A DNA stretch of 64,000 bases from Algoriphagus iocasae (GCF_014206875.1 NZ_JACIJO010000002.1:1292006-1356005), one strand, 5' to 3'. Positions 1 through 9,861 are shown, counted from the first letter of the stretch. Made by a program: numbers and translations. The notes: generated by a model from the sequence alone, not told the origin.

Positions 1-1064
1 CAGCACTACAATGGATTCAGGACAACATTGCTGAATTTGGCGGAGACCCGGATAATGTGACAATTTTTGGTTTTTCTGCTGGAGGAGTTGCTGTGCATTC
101 CCTGTTAAGCATTCCATCAGCAAATGGACTTTTTCATAAAGCCATCAGCGAATCCGGAGGTGGACGTGATGGGGTTTTAACCGGAAGACCTATCAGAGAA
201 GATAATGCTGATGAATTGTACCCAGTTTCGGCAGAAACCATCGGGATCAACTTTGCAAAAAGATACGGCATTCAAGGAACTGGTAAAGCTGCATTGGATC
301 AGCTTCGGGCATTGAGCGTCGATGAAATTTTAGATGGTGGTTAGGAAAATGACAGCACAGGAGCCAGAACTTATTCAGGACCTATTCTGGATGGAGAACT
401 CGTAGTGGAAACAGCGGAAACCGCCTATCAAGCCGGAAGACAGGCAAAAGTTCCGTTGATGATCGGAAGCTCAAGTGCAGAAATCGGTGGCGGATTTATC
501 AATGCCAGTCAAACCAAGGAAGAGCTATTTTCACAATTCGGTGAGTTGGAAGCAGAAGCAAAAGCTGCTTACGATCCAGATGGCAACAAGGAATTCAATG
601 AAGTCCTGACCAAGTTTACAACAGATTGGGGTTGGGGCGAGCCAGCTCGGATGTCGGCAAGAGCGTTCGTCGAAGAGGACCAACCGGTTTACGTATGGCA
701 GTTTGGATACGTCCCTCCTGCTGCAAGAGAGCGATCTCCTTATGGAGCGGGACATGGTTCGGAAACTTCTTTTGTCTTTAACACGCTGAATGCAAGATGG
801 GGAGCCCAGGGTGAGCCAACAGAAGAGGAAAAGGAGTTAGCACGGATCATGAATAACTATTGGGTCAATTTTGCCAAAAGAGGAAATCCTAATGGAAACA
901 ATCTCCCAGAATGGCCTCAGTACGACATACAAAAAGCAGGGATTTTGGATATAACGCTCGACGGAAAAGTTACCAGCACCCCCGATCCTAGAAAAGCACG
1001 ATTCGATGTATTGGAAAAAGCATTTAAGAATCGCACCCGACTGCAAACTAGACTCGGTTTTTAA
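1..1064 (+). pseudogene. Type-B carboxylesterase, 5'-truncated by window and interrupted by an in-frame TAG
   Basis: The reading frame is open from the first bases and carries the type-B carboxylesterase signature: FGGDP, then [10 protein letters not shown] with the nucleophilic serine in GFSAGG. A TAG at 342-344 stops it. The same frame then continues to 1064 with clear esterase sequence (YSGPILDG, VPLMIGSSSAEIG, and YGAGHGSE, which holds the likely catalytic histidine). No frameshift is needed, so one base change such as CAG (Gln) to TAG explains the break. The restart ATG at 405 would give only the C-terminal half, without the serine. The start codon and any signal peptide lie outside the window. 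It is either a recent pseudogene or a sequencing error. The substrate is unknown; members hydrolyse carboxylic esters and are usually exported. Confidence 0.8.
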
Positions 1065-1110
1065 GTCCCTTAGATTCTGATTTTCCAACAACCACTAATA
1101 CTACAACCAC

Positions 1111-2358
1111 ATGCAAACATCAAAATTTATTCTTCTCTTTTCCATCATCAGTTTGGGGCTCCATGTAAGTTGTACCGCAGATGATGGCCTGATCGATGAT
1201 CAAGACACTGGTCAGGAGCAGGAAGTAGGCACACCGGTGGAAACGAATTCGCCAAATTCAAACTTTCAGCCAGCTTTTGAAGGCCAAACAAGAATTGGAA
1301 GTGTGACTACTGAAACCCCATTTAAGGCAACTGTTATATCCTCTGATTTGACCGCTCCCTGGGGAATCACCAATCTCCCAGATGGAAGGTTGTTAATCAC
1401 CCAAAAGGCGGGCCAGATGCGAATTGCTACCACCTCAGGCGAACTGAGCGGAGCGATCACTGGTCTGCCTCCCGTCAATCCTGCCGGGCAAGGAGGGTTA
1501 TTGGGGTTATGTGTTGACGCAGATTTTGGCAATAATAGAATGGTCTATTGGGTTTTCTCAGAGCAAACTTCCGGGGGAAATTTAACAGCAGTTGCCAAAG
1601 GAAGACTTGCTGACAATGAAAGTACCATCGAAAATCCGGCAGTGATCTATCGTGCTAATCCAGCAGATAACAGTAACGCACATTATGGTGGAAGAATTCT
1701 TTTTGATGCAACCGGAAATCTGGTAGTGAGCACCGGAGAAAGAGCTTGGCCAGCCACAAGAGCTCTGGCACAATCGGTAAGTACCGGATTGGGGAAGATC
1801 GTACGGATCACTACAGATGGCCAACCTGCTCCCGGAAATCCAACTTTTGAGGAATCCGGAGCTTTACCGGAGTTATATAGTTACGGACACAGAAACCCGC
1901 AGGGATTGGCCTTCCATCCCACAACAGGTGATTTATGGCTAAGCGAATTTGGACCTAGAGGAGGTGATGAAGTAAATCTCATCACACCGGGAGCTAATTA
2001 CGGATGGCCAGTGATTACTTACGGGATTGATTACAATGGTGAGATAATGGGTGGTGGAATCCAGCAGCAGGAAGGCATGGAACAGCCGGTTTACTATTGG
2101 GATCCGGTTATTTCACCTAGCGGTATCACGTTTTACAAGGGGAATCAGGTGCCTGAGTGGGAAAACAATCTCTTTATCGGCGGTCTGAGCGGAATGCACA
2201 TAGCGCGACTCGTAATTGATAGTGACAATAAAGTAGTCGGGGAAGAAAGATTGCTGGTTGGAGAAAACCAACGCTTCAGAGACATCACCCAAGGATTGGA
2301 CAATTCCCTTTATGCCATTACAGATGCAGGAAGATTATATAAAATCGACAGGCAATAA
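1111..2358 (+). CDS. PQQ-dependent sugar dehydrogenase (GSDH family), lipoprotein
   Basis: A 415-residue protein with a lipoprotein signal peptide; lipobox LHVSC has Cys21 as the predicted lipidated residue. After a low-complexity acidic linker (about 22-55) comes a six-bladed propeller of the glucose/sorbosone dehydrogenase type: LTAPWGITNLPDGRLLIT, GQGGLLGLCVD, HYGGRILFD, YGHRNPQGLAFHP, LWLSEFGPRGGDEVN and GANYGWPVITYG. These match soluble aldose sugar dehydrogenases, which oxidise sugars with PQQ and Ca2+ in the periplasm. It starts 46 bases after the broken esterase and precedes an aldo/keto reductase on the same strand. The true substrate and electron acceptor cannot be read from sequence. 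No PQQ biosynthesis genes are in the window. Confidence 0.88.
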   Translation: MQTSKFILLFSIISLGLHVSCTADDGLIDDQDTGQEQEVGTPVETNSPNSNFQPAFEGQTRIGSVTTETPFKATVISSDLTAPWGITNLPDGRLLITQKAGQMRIATTSGELSGAITGLPPVNPAGQGGLLGLCVDADFGNNRMVYWVFSEQTSGGNLTAVAKGRLADNESTIENPAVIYRANPADNSNAHYGGRILFDATGNLVVSTGERAWPATRALAQSVSTGLGKIVRITTDGQPAPGNPTFEESGALPELYSYGHRNPQGLAFHPTTGDLWLSEFGPRGGDEVNLITPGANYGWPVITYGIDYNGEIMGGGIQQQEGMEQPVYYWDPVISPSGITFYKGNQVPEWENNLFIGGLSGMHIARLVIDSDNKVVGEERLLVGENQRFRDITQGLDNSLYAITDAGRLYKIDRQ

Positions 2359-2365
2359 GTAAAAT

Positions 2366-2395
2366 ATCCCTTTGTGATGATCTTCACAAGGGGAT
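2366..2395 (+). terminator. Hairpin after sugar dehydrogenase, possible terminator
   Basis: Arms 2366-2377 and 2384-2395 pair over 12 bases with one G-U, and the loop is six bases. There is no strong T-run behind it, so it may attenuate or protect the transcript rather than terminate it. Confidence 0.4.
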
Positions 2396-2421
2396 TCAGA
2401 ATTTAAAGTAAATAGAGAAAC

Positions 2422-3531
2422 ATGATCAATAAAATAAAATCCAACCGACGGGAGTTTTTCAAAAGTGCTGCATTGGCTGGAGCCGGTTTGGTAATGACCC
2501 CTACTCTTGCAATGAGCTCAGGAGACAAACCACGCCTGAACGCATCAGCCGCTCTCCCAACCCGAAAACTAGGCGGTTTAGAAGTTTCAGGGATCGGTCT
2601 GGGATGCATGAGCATGGTAGCGGGTACTTATAATCCAACCCCACCAAAACAGGATATGATCGCCCATCTTCGCAAAGCTGTAGAACGTGGCGTGACTTTT
2701 TTTGATACGGCGGAAGTTTACGGGCCTTATGGTAGTGAAGAAGTTGTGGGAGAAGGTTTGGAACCATTCAAAGGTCAAATCAAAATCGCAACCAAAATCG
2801 GTTTTGAAATTCAAAACAGCCAACGAATGGGACGAAACAGCAGCCCTGAATCACTTAAAAGAGTGGTGGATGGTAGCTTAAAAAGGCTTCGTGTGGAAAC
2901 CATCGATCTCCTTTATCTGCACAGGTGGGATCCACAGGTTCCGGTTGAAGAAATAGCAGGAGCATTTAAAGAAATTATAGCAGCAGGAAAAGCAAAACAC
3001 TGGGGATTATCGGAAGTAGCGCCCGATACCTTAAGAAAAGCTCATGCAGAACTACCTGTTTCTGCTCTGCAAACCCAGTACTCCTTAGGTGAGCGATTTC
3101 CCGAAAACCAAATTCTGGATACTTGCGAAGAGCTTGGAGTAGGTTTCGTGCCTTGGGGACCGACATTGAGATCCTTTCTGACGGGAAGGTTTAATGAGTA
3201 TAGCCGATTTGACGAATTGGACAGACGTTCTCAGTTGCCATTTTTCTCTTCTGAGGGATTGGAACAGAACATGCCGTTTTTGCGGATTGTTCAGGAATGG
3301 TCGCAGAAAAAAGGAATTACTATGGCGCAATTTTCCCTTGCCTGGCTACTTGCCCAAAAGCCTTTTATTGTTCCTATTCCAGGAACAATCAGCCCTCAGC
3401 ATTTGGAAGAAAACCTAGGAGCTTTAGAAGTGAGGTTTAGCGAAAGCGAGTTAACTGAAATTCGATCCGAAATAGAGAAATTCGATTTGTTGGGTGTCCG
3501 TACTAAAGAATCTGCTTTAGTTGATCAGTAA
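2422..3531 (+). CDS. Aldo/keto reductase, Tat-exported
   Basis: A 369-residue protein. The N-terminus is a twin-arginine signal (NRREFFK, residues 8-14, then a hydrophobic Ala/Gly stretch), so it should be exported folded, probably with its nicotinamide cofactor. The aldo/keto reductase barrel follows with the full catalytic tetrad: Asp95 and Tyr100 (FFDTAEVYG), Lys125 (IKIATKIGF) and His167 (LLYLHRWDP). The C-terminus contains IVPIPGTISPQHLEENLGAL, the family's cofactor-binding region. The family reduces or oxidises sugars, aldehydes and ketones with NAD(P)H. It lies 63 bases after the PQQ dehydrogenase and may be cotranscribed with it. A Tat signal is unusual for an NAD(P)H enzyme but recurs in Bacteroidota. 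The substrate is unknown. Confidence 0.88.
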   Translation: MINKIKSNRREFFKSAALAGAGLVMTPTLAMSSGDKPRLNASAALPTRKLGGLEVSGIGLGCMSMVAGTYNPTPPKQDMIAHLRKAVERGVTFFDTAEVYGPYGSEEVVGEGLEPFKGQIKIATKIGFEIQNSQRMGRNSSPESLKRVVDGSLKRLRVETIDLLYLHRWDPQVPVEEIAGAFKEIIAAGKAKHWGLSEVAPDTLRKAHAELPVSALQTQYSLGERFPENQILDTCEELGVGFVPWGPTLRSFLTGRFNEYSRFDELDRRSQLPFFSSEGLEQNMPFLRIVQEWSQKKGITMAQFSLAWLLAQKPFIVPIPGTISPQHLEENLGALEVRFSESELTEIRSEIEKFDLLGVRTKESALVDQ

Positions 3532-3615
3532 ATTCTAAATCACTCCAAGACATATCCTGTTTTAAATCAGTAAATTAAGCAGACATGTTTATTGAATAAG
3601 TATTTCAACCTACAT

Positions 3616-4506
3616 ATGAAAAAACCCATCCTAGCCATTCTGTTCATTCTTCTTTCGGTTTCTGGATTTTGCCAAAACAATCGAGTAATGAATCTTTTCC
3701 CTGAGGGAACAATCCTCCATGAAAATATTCCCTACCAAAATGACACACTAAAGAAGCATCTCCTGGATATTTATTTGCCAGCAAATGCTAAAGGCAAGAT
3801 CCCTTTGGTGGTATTTATTCATGGGGGTGGTTGGCTAAGTAATGATAAATATGCCGACATGGGTTATATGAAGGAGACAGTTTCGGAAATTCTTGAAAGC
3901 GGCTATGCTTTGGCTTCGATCGATTATCGTTTTAGCACCCAGGCTGTTTTTCCAGCCCAAATGCTGGATTGCAATGCTGCCATTTCCTATTTGGTGGATA
4001 ATGCTGACAAGTATGGATTTGATGTTGATCGTATGACTCTGATGGGATTTTCTGCGGGAGGTCATCTGGCTTCCATGGTGGGATTGGCCAAAAACAATAA
4101 GGTAGATTCATTCTTTATTCCAGGCAGTACTAAAAACTTCAGCTTCAAAGGAGTGGTTGATTTCTATGGCCCGGCAGATCTGACTCTTTTTCCCGGAGCC
4201 AATGATGCCACATCTCCTGAAGGAATCTTGATTGGCGCAGCTCCACTGGATAGACCAGACTTGGCAAAGGCAGCAAGCCCAGTGAGTTATGTAGATGAAT
4301 ACGATCCGCCTTTTCTGATCATTCATGGAGAGAAAGATGACTTGGTGTCTCCGAGACAATCTCATTTACTGAGTTCTTGGCTGAGTGTAAAAGGAGTGGA
4401 AAACGAACTGATTGTAGTCAAAGATGCTCCCCACTTCGGGCCTATGTTTGATGTGGAAGAAATAAGAACGAAAGTGATGGCTTTTTTGAGGAAAAGTCTG
4501 GATTAA
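3616..4506 (+). CDS. Secreted alpha/beta hydrolase (carbohydrate-esterase/lipase-like)
   Basis: The ATG at 3616 is chosen because it starts a clean signal peptide ending GFCQ; an upstream TTG at 3592 in frame would put charged residues before it. The product has 296 residues. Oxyanion-hole motif HGGGW is at 69-73, nucleophile elbow GFSAGG has Ser146, and the acid HGEKD (Asp241) and base His273 (DAPHFGP) complete the triad. The HGGGW form fits the hormone-sensitive-lipase/BD-FAE type of esterase, often acting on acetylated or feruloylated sugars. It sits between the aldo/keto reductase and the molybdenum hydroxylase cluster, all on the same strand. The substrate is not determinable. Confidence 0.85.
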   Translation: MKKPILAILFILLSVSGFCQNNRVMNLFPEGTILHENIPYQNDTLKKHLLDIYLPANAKGKIPLVVFIHGGGWLSNDKYADMGYMKETVSEILESGYALASIDYRFSTQAVFPAQMLDCNAAISYLVDNADKYGFDVDRMTLMGFSAGGHLASMVGLAKNNKVDSFFIPGSTKNFSFKGVVDFYGPADLTLFPGANDATSPEGILIGAAPLDRPDLAKAASPVSYVDEYDPPFLIIHGEKDDLVSPRQSHLLSSWLSVKGVENELIVVKDAPHFGPMFDVEEIRTKVMAFLRKSLD

Positions 4507-4526
4507 AAAACTGCGATACTATATTC

Positions 4527-6767
4527 ATGAAAACTGCAAGCACTAAAATTAACCGTCGCTCATTTCTCAAAGTTTCCGCACTTACCGGAGGTGGGATGCT
4601 GCTTAGCCTCAACTGGCTGGCGGCTTGCCAACCTAAGGAAGCAAACGCTTTGGGGATGCCTAAAGAATGGTTCCAGTTCAATGGATTTATTAAAATCGGC
4701 GAAAACGGGTTGGTAACCATTATGTCTCCCAATCCTGAAGGAGGACAGAATGTAAAGACGTCCATGCCGATGATCGTTGCCGAAGAACTCGATGTGGATT
4801 GGGAAAATGTCCTTGTAGAGCAAGCGGATTTAGACACCAAATATTTCACAAGACAATTTATCGGAGGGAGTCAGGCCATCCGCTCGGGCTTCACCAACCT
4901 TAGAACTGCCGGAGCAACTGCCCGTGCAATGTTGGTAGCTGCCGCAGCCCAAAGCTGGAATGTTCCGGCAAATGAAATAACTGTGAAAACAGGCATCATT
5001 TCCCATAAGGGATCAGGCAAATCAGCAAATTTCGGAGAGTTTGCTTCTTTGGCAGCCACGATGCCCGTTCCTGAAGAAGTTCCATTAAAAAGCGCCGGGG
5101 ATTTTAAAATTATCGGCACCTCCAAGAAGAATGTAGAGTCTAAAAATATAGTGACAGGCAAACCGCTTTTTGGAATAGATACCAAGCGGGAAGGAATGCT
5201 CATCGCCATGATCGTTCATCCCCCTGCTTTTGGCAAAACACTGAAATCTTTCGACGATTCCAAGGCGCGGAACATGCCGGGAATTACAGATATTTTGCAG
5301 ATCAAGTCCATTCAGGATGATTACAAAAAAACATTTTTTGACACCGTCCAATTCACGGATCTAATCGCAGTTGTAGGAGAAAGTACATGGCAGGTATTGC
5401 AGGCAAAGAAAGCTATAAAGGCAGAATGGGAAATTCAGGAAGCCTATGAGGAGAAGCGCGATATGTTAGGCAGGGAAGGGATAAGAGTAGTCCCAAAAGG
5501 TCTGGAAAGTATGGCTTCTCAAGAACAGGCAATGATGGTAGCAGCACAAAAACCCCAAACCCAACGGAAAGATGGCGATCCTGAAGCAGCATTTGCCCAA
5601 GCCGCAAAAGTCATAGAAAGAAGTTACACAGGCCCATTTTTAGCACACAACTGCATGGAGCCGATGAATTTTTTCGCTCATGTAAAAGGTGATAGAGTGG
5701 AGTGCGCCGGTCCTTTGCAGAAACCGGAACTGACCGAGCAGGCACTTTCTTCCAGACTGGGAATTCCTCTGGAAAATATAGAAATAGCCATGACCCGTCT
5801 GGGTGGTGGTTATGGAAGAAGATCTTACGCACATTGGCTGATCGAAGCGGCTGTGATTTCGCAAAAAATGAACGCCCCGATCAAGCTGATCTACACCCGG
5901 GAAGACGATATGACCGGAGGAGTTTATCGATCACGCTACCAGGCAACATACCGTGCTGCATTGGATGAAAACAATCAAATGATCGCATTCCATGTCAATG
6001 CCGGAGGGCTTCCCGAGAATCCTCTGTATCCGGACAGGTTTCCTGCCGGTGCTGTAGCCAATTACCTGGCTGAAGGCTGGGAAGTTCCTTCCAATATCAC
6101 CACAGGTTCATTTCGTGCCCCGCGATCCAATTTTATGGCATGTGTGGAGCAATCATTCTTGGATGAAGTTGCCGAGGCGGCAGGCAAGGACCCTATTGAT
6201 TTCCGCTTGGAATTATTAGCAGATGCCAAGGCAAACCCTGTGGGAGAAAGAAATGATTACGATGCGGAACGCTATGCAAAAGTGCTGGAATTGCTTAGGG
6301 AAAAGGCTAACTGGGGAAGTTCGAAGGATGGGATTTCCAGAGGAGTATCAGCCTATTTCTGTCACAACAGCTATGCAGCCCAGGTGTTGGATCTGAAAAT
6401 CGTAGATGGTGAAGTGAAAATCGACAAAGTGACCAATGCGATTGATTGCGGGCTGGTGGTGAATCCCGACGCTGCCAAAAATCTCTGTGAAGGAGCAGTA
6501 GTGGATGGGATAGGAACGGCAATGTATGGAGAATTGAAATTCGAAAATGGGGTAGTCAACAACTCCAATTTTCATCAATATCGCCAAATCCGGATGAAGG
6601 AATCCCCAGATTCTATAGAAACCTACTTTGTAGAAAATGGAGAGGATCCCTCAGGACTGGGTGAACCTGCCTACCCTCCTGTTTTCGCTGCTTTGGCTAA
6701 TGCACTGTATCAAGCAACCGGAAAAAGGTTTTATGATCAGCCCTTTATCAATCAGTTGAACAGTTAG
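4527..6767 (+). CDS. Molybdopterin-dependent hydroxylase large subunit (IorB/aldehyde-dehydrogenase type), copy 1
   Basis: A 746-residue protein of the xanthine dehydrogenase/aldehyde oxidase large-subunit superfamily, isoquinoline 1-oxidoreductase beta type. A Tat signal (NRRSFLK, residues 9-15) with a hydrophobic core and an LAAC site shows export, possibly as a lipoprotein. Mo-cofactor features visible are RLGGGYGRRSYAH, GSFRAPRSNFMACVEQSF and GLGEPAYPP near residue 713, where the glutamate is the expected catalytic base. Such enzymes hydroxylate N-heterocycles or oxidise aldehydes with water and pass electrons to a 2Fe-2S subunit. That subunit follows 115 bases downstream, and a second large subunit follows it. 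No FAD subunit, cytochrome c or XdhC-like maturation gene is in the window. Confidence 0.88.
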   Translation: MKTASTKINRRSFLKVSALTGGGMLLSLNWLAACQPKEANALGMPKEWFQFNGFIKIGENGLVTIMSPNPEGGQNVKTSMPMIVAEELDVDWENVLVEQADLDTKYFTRQFIGGSQAIRSGFTNLRTAGATARAMLVAAAAQSWNVPANEITVKTGIISHKGSGKSANFGEFASLAATMPVPEEVPLKSAGDFKIIGTSKKNVESKNIVTGKPLFGIDTKREGMLIAMIVHPPAFGKTLKSFDDSKARNMPGITDILQIKSIQDDYKKTFFDTVQFTDLIAVVGESTWQVLQAKKAIKAEWEIQEAYEEKRDMLGREGIRVVPKGLESMASQEQAMMVAAQKPQTQRKDGDPEAAFAQAAKVIERSYTGPFLAHNCMEPMNFFAHVKGDRVECAGPLQKPELTEQALSSRLGIPLENIEIAMTRLGGGYGRRSYAHWLIEAAVISQKMNAPIKLIYTREDDMTGGVYRSRYQATYRAALDENNQMIAFHVNAGGLPENPLYPDRFPAGAVANYLAEGWEVPSNITTGSFRAPRSNFMACVEQSFLDEVAEAAGKDPIDFRLELLADAKANPVGERNDYDAERYAKVLELLREKANWGSSKDGISRGVSAYFCHNSYAAQVLDLKIVDGEVKIDKVTNAIDCGLVVNPDAAKNLCEGAVVDGIGTAMYGELKFENGVVNNSNFHQYRQIRMKESPDSIETYFVENGEDPSGLGEPAYPPVFAALANALYQATGKRFYDQPFINQLNS

Positions 6768-6882
6768 TTGAATTTAGAATCCTTTTAAATAGAAATAATT
6801 CGATGGTAGAAAATACGCTTCGTTTGAATTTCGTAAGCAACACTCCTTGTAAAAAATTAATTTAGAGATAAATACAACACAT

Positions 6883-7341
6883 ATGGCACAGTATAATTTA
6901 AGCATCAACGGAAAATCAATGAATGTAGATGTCGATCCCAATACCCCTTTGTTATGGGTATTGAGAGATCATCTGGATCTGGTAGGTACAAAATTCGGTT
7001 GTGGCATCGCCCAGTGTGGTGCTTGCACCGTTCACATAGACGGCGAGGCGGTAAGATCCTGCTCCTACCCTGTCAGTGTGATTGAAGACAAAAAAGTGGT
7101 TACCATAGAAGGCTTGTCCGAAAAAGGCGATCACCCTGTACAAAAAGCCTGGCTGGAACATGATGTGCCACAATGTGGGTATTGTCAATCAGGACAAATT
7201 ATGACTGCAGCCTCACTTTTAGCTGAAAATCCAAATCCAACCGATGAGGAAATTTCCTATGCAATGAATGGGAACATCTGTCGCTGCGGTACCTATACTA
7301 GGATCAAAGCAGCCGTAAAAACTGCTTCCAAATCACTCTAA
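6883..7341 (+). CDS. 2Fe-2S small subunit of molybdenum hydroxylase (IorA type)
   Basis: A 152-residue protein with two iron-sulfur domains. The N-terminal plant-type ferredoxin part holds [17 protein letters not shown] plus a later Cys (C-x4-C-x2-C-x11-C). The C-terminal four-helix part holds CGYCQSG and NICRCGTY. This is the standard small subunit of xanthine dehydrogenase-family enzymes and carries electrons from the Mo centre. It has no signal peptide, so it would be exported by hitch-hiking on the Tat signal of its large subunit, as known for this family. It lies between two large-subunit genes, with 12 bases to the second, so it may serve both. Confidence 0.92.
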   Translation: MAQYNLSINGKSMNVDVDPNTPLLWVLRDHLDLVGTKFGCGIAQCGACTVHIDGEAVRSCSYPVSVIEDKKVVTIEGLSEKGDHPVQKAWLEHDVPQCGYCQSGQIMTAASLLAENPNPTDEEISYAMNGNICRCGTYTRIKAAVKTASKSL

Positions 7342-7353
7342 TCCGCGCAAATC

Positions 7354-9624
7354 ATGACATTAATTGATAAAAAATTAAACAGAAGATCCTTCCTGAAAGT
7401 CTCTACACTGGCAGGAGGAGGAATGATGCTGAGCTTCAGCTGGCTGGCCGGGTGCAAACCCACCGCTGAAGAAGTACTGACCATGCCTGATGAGTGGTTT
7501 ACAATCAACAGTTACATCAAAATCGGTGAAAATGGAGCCGTAACACTTTTCAACCCGAATCCTGAGTTTGGCCAAAACGTCAAAACTTCCTTGCCAATGA
7601 TCCTCGCCGATGAGCTGGATGTGGATTGGAAAAACGTCTTTGTAGAGCAGGCAGACTTCTACCCAGAACGATTTGAAAGACAATTTACCGGGGGAAGCAA
7701 TAGTGTGCGGTCAAGTTGGAAACCGCTTCGTACTGCCGGTGCTACAGCCAGACATATGCTTATAAATGCTGCTGCCCAAACCTGGAATGTACCTGCAGGG
7801 GAAATCATCACCAGTACAGGAATGCTAGAACATAAAAGTTCGGGTAAAAAAGCCGGTTATGGTGAACTGGCTTCGCTGGCAGGGACACTCGAAGCCCCGG
7901 ATCCCGAGGCAGTGAAACTGAAGGAAAATGCAGATTTCAAGATCATCGGTAATTCCAAAAAGAACGTGGATGGAGCCAAAATTGTGACAGGAAAACCTCT
8001 TTTTGCTTTAGACCATAAAGTGGAAGGGATGAAATATGCTGCCATCGTCCATCCTCCGGCATTCGGTATGAAGCTAAAATCATTTGATAAGAGCTCCGTT
8101 ACTTCCTTGCCGGGAATTCAGGATGCCTTTGAAGTGAAAGTTTTCAAGGATGATTATGGACGAAACTTCTTTGACACCACCACTTTCCCGGAGATCATTG
8201 CCATCGTAGGCAATTCTACCTGGGAAGTGATGCAGGCAAAGAAAAAACTGAATGTGGAATGGGAGAAAGCTCCTGACTCCACTTTCCCTATGGCGGGTAG
8301 AGGAGGTCAAAATATGGACATTAAAGTTCCTGGAGGCTTGGAAAACTCTGCTGCACATAAAGAAAAGATGGCTGAGTACATCACCAAACCAGGAAATGTG
8401 CAAAGAAAAGACGGGGATCCTGAGGGGGCTTTTAAAAAAGCTGCCCGTGTCCTCGAGAGAACTTATACGGCTCCTTTCTTGGCTCATAATACCATGGAGC
8501 CGATGAACGCTTTTGCTGATGTAAAAGGAGACAAGGCAGTAATCTATGGCCCAACCCAAGCGCCGGAATCGATTATGAATGCCCTTTCCAGTAGCCTGGG
8601 CCTTCCTAAAGAAAATATTCAGATCAACCTTGCCAGAATGGGCGGTGGTTTTGGCCGAAGAGCCTATAGCCATCATTTAGTAGAGGCAGCTTTGATCTCC
8701 CAAAAAATCCAGGCTCCTGTGAAAATGGTGTATAGCCGGGAAGATGATATGAGTGCCGGGGTGTATCGACCTACTTATTCTGCCACTTACAGAGCTGCTT
8801 TGGATGAAAACAATAACCTACTTGCTCTTCATATAAAAGCAGGGGGAATTCCCGAATCTCCCCTTCATGCCAATAGATTCCCGGCAGGGGCGATTGACAA
8901 CTACCTGGCTGAAGGCTGGCAGATCGAATCCAACATTACAATCGGCGCTTTCCGTGCTCCTAGATCCAACTTTATTGCAGGGGCGGAACAGAGCTTTCTG
9001 GATGAATTGGCCGAAGAAATGGGAAAAGATCCAATCGAATTCCGGCTGGAATTGCTAAAAAGAGCAGAGACCAATCCAGTAGGGGAAAGAAATGATTATG
9101 ATCCTAAACGGTATGCCGGAGTACTGGAACTGGTCAGGGAAAAATCAAACTGGTCTGCTGTACCGAATGGAATATCTCGCGGAGTTTCTGCTTACTTCTG
9201 TCATAATTCTTATGTAGCCGAAGTCATTGATGTGAGCATCAAAGACAATCAGCCTGTGGTAGAAAATGTATTTGCGGCAGTTGATTGCGGTATTGTCGTC
9301 AATCCGGATGCTGCGGCAAACATGGGTGAAGGTGCCATAGTGGATGGTATTGGAAATGCTTTCTATGGGGAAATGGCATTCGAAAATGGAGTTCCTACCA
9401 AGACAAATTTCGATAAGTATCGCATGATCCGGCACAGCGAAGCTCCAAAGAAAATCGAGGTTCATTTCGTTGAAAGTACTGAAGATCCAACTGGATTGGG
9501 GGAACCGCTCTTCCCTCCTGTATTCGCTGCATTGGGCAATTCACTCTACAAAGCAACCGGCAAGCGGTTGTATGATCAGCCTTTCCAGCCACAGATTATG
9601 CAGATGGAAAATTTAAGGATGTAA
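7354..9624 (+). CDS. Molybdopterin-dependent hydroxylase large subunit (IorB type), copy 2
   Basis: A 756-residue paralogue of the gene at 4527-6767, collinear over its whole length. It has a Tat signal (NRRSFLK) with LAGC at the end, RMGGGFGRRAYSHH, GAFRAPRSNFIAGAEQSF and catalytic-glutamate motif GLGEPLFPP (Glu near 717). Both copies keep every motif, so neither looks decayed. The two differ in substrate-channel stretches: a loop around residues 308-350 (FPMAGRGGQNMD in this copy) is replaced by different sequence in copy 1. That suggests two enzymes with different substrates using one 2Fe-2S partner. The gene starts 12 bases after the small subunit, which makes cotranscription likely. Confidence 0.88.
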   Translation: MTLIDKKLNRRSFLKVSTLAGGGMMLSFSWLAGCKPTAEEVLTMPDEWFTINSYIKIGENGAVTLFNPNPEFGQNVKTSLPMILADELDVDWKNVFVEQADFYPERFERQFTGGSNSVRSSWKPLRTAGATARHMLINAAAQTWNVPAGEIITSTGMLEHKSSGKKAGYGELASLAGTLEAPDPEAVKLKENADFKIIGNSKKNVDGAKIVTGKPLFALDHKVEGMKYAAIVHPPAFGMKLKSFDKSSVTSLPGIQDAFEVKVFKDDYGRNFFDTTTFPEIIAIVGNSTWEVMQAKKKLNVEWEKAPDSTFPMAGRGGQNMDIKVPGGLENSAAHKEKMAEYITKPGNVQRKDGDPEGAFKKAARVLERTYTAPFLAHNTMEPMNAFADVKGDKAVIYGPTQAPESIMNALSSSLGLPKENIQINLARMGGGFGRRAYSHHLVEAALISQKIQAPVKMVYSREDDMSAGVYRPTYSATYRAALDENNNLLALHIKAGGIPESPLHANRFPAGAIDNYLAEGWQIESNITIGAFRAPRSNFIAGAEQSFLDELAEEMGKDPIEFRLELLKRAETNPVGERNDYDPKRYAGVLELVREKSNWSAVPNGISRGVSAYFCHNSYVAEVIDVSIKDNQPVVENVFAAVDCGIVVNPDAAANMGEGAIVDGIGNAFYGEMAFENGVPTKTNFDKYRMIRHSEAPKKIEVHFVESTEDPTGLGEPLFPPVFAALGNSLYKATGKRLYDQPFQPQIMQMENLRM

Positions 9625-9675
9625 CTTTAGTAATGAAACTGGATATTGAATTACTTTAAAATCATGTAATATGAT

Positions 9676-9704
9676 GGGATTTTTCTATTCTTTGAATCCC
9701 TTTT
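9676..9704 (+). terminator. Possible terminator after the Mo-hydroxylase cluster
   Basis: GGGATT (9676-9681) pairs with AATCCC (9695-9700) and is followed by TTTT. The stem is only six pairs with a 13-base loop, so this is a moderate call. Confidence 0.45.
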
Positions 9705-9861
9705 ATAGTTCTGTTGGTTACCTAATTTACAATATCAGTTTGCATTTATTTCATTTTTATGGTAGACAAGTATGCGAAATTGAATTTCGTCAGGGACTAA
9801 ATCTGTTAGCAAAAAGAATGAAACATAGGTTTTTATAAAAAATGGTATATCCGCCGATAAT

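Noticed and set aside
8080..8676. 198-codon frame antisense to the second Mo-hydroxylase large subunit
   Set aside because: It is fully contained in a well-supported gene with matching catalytic motifs, so it is a shadow of codon bias.
4527..9624. Three-subunit CO or xanthine dehydrogenase
   Set aside because: There is no FAD-binding medium subunit, and the large subunits carry Tat signals, which fit the isoquinoline-oxidoreductase-like two-subunit type.
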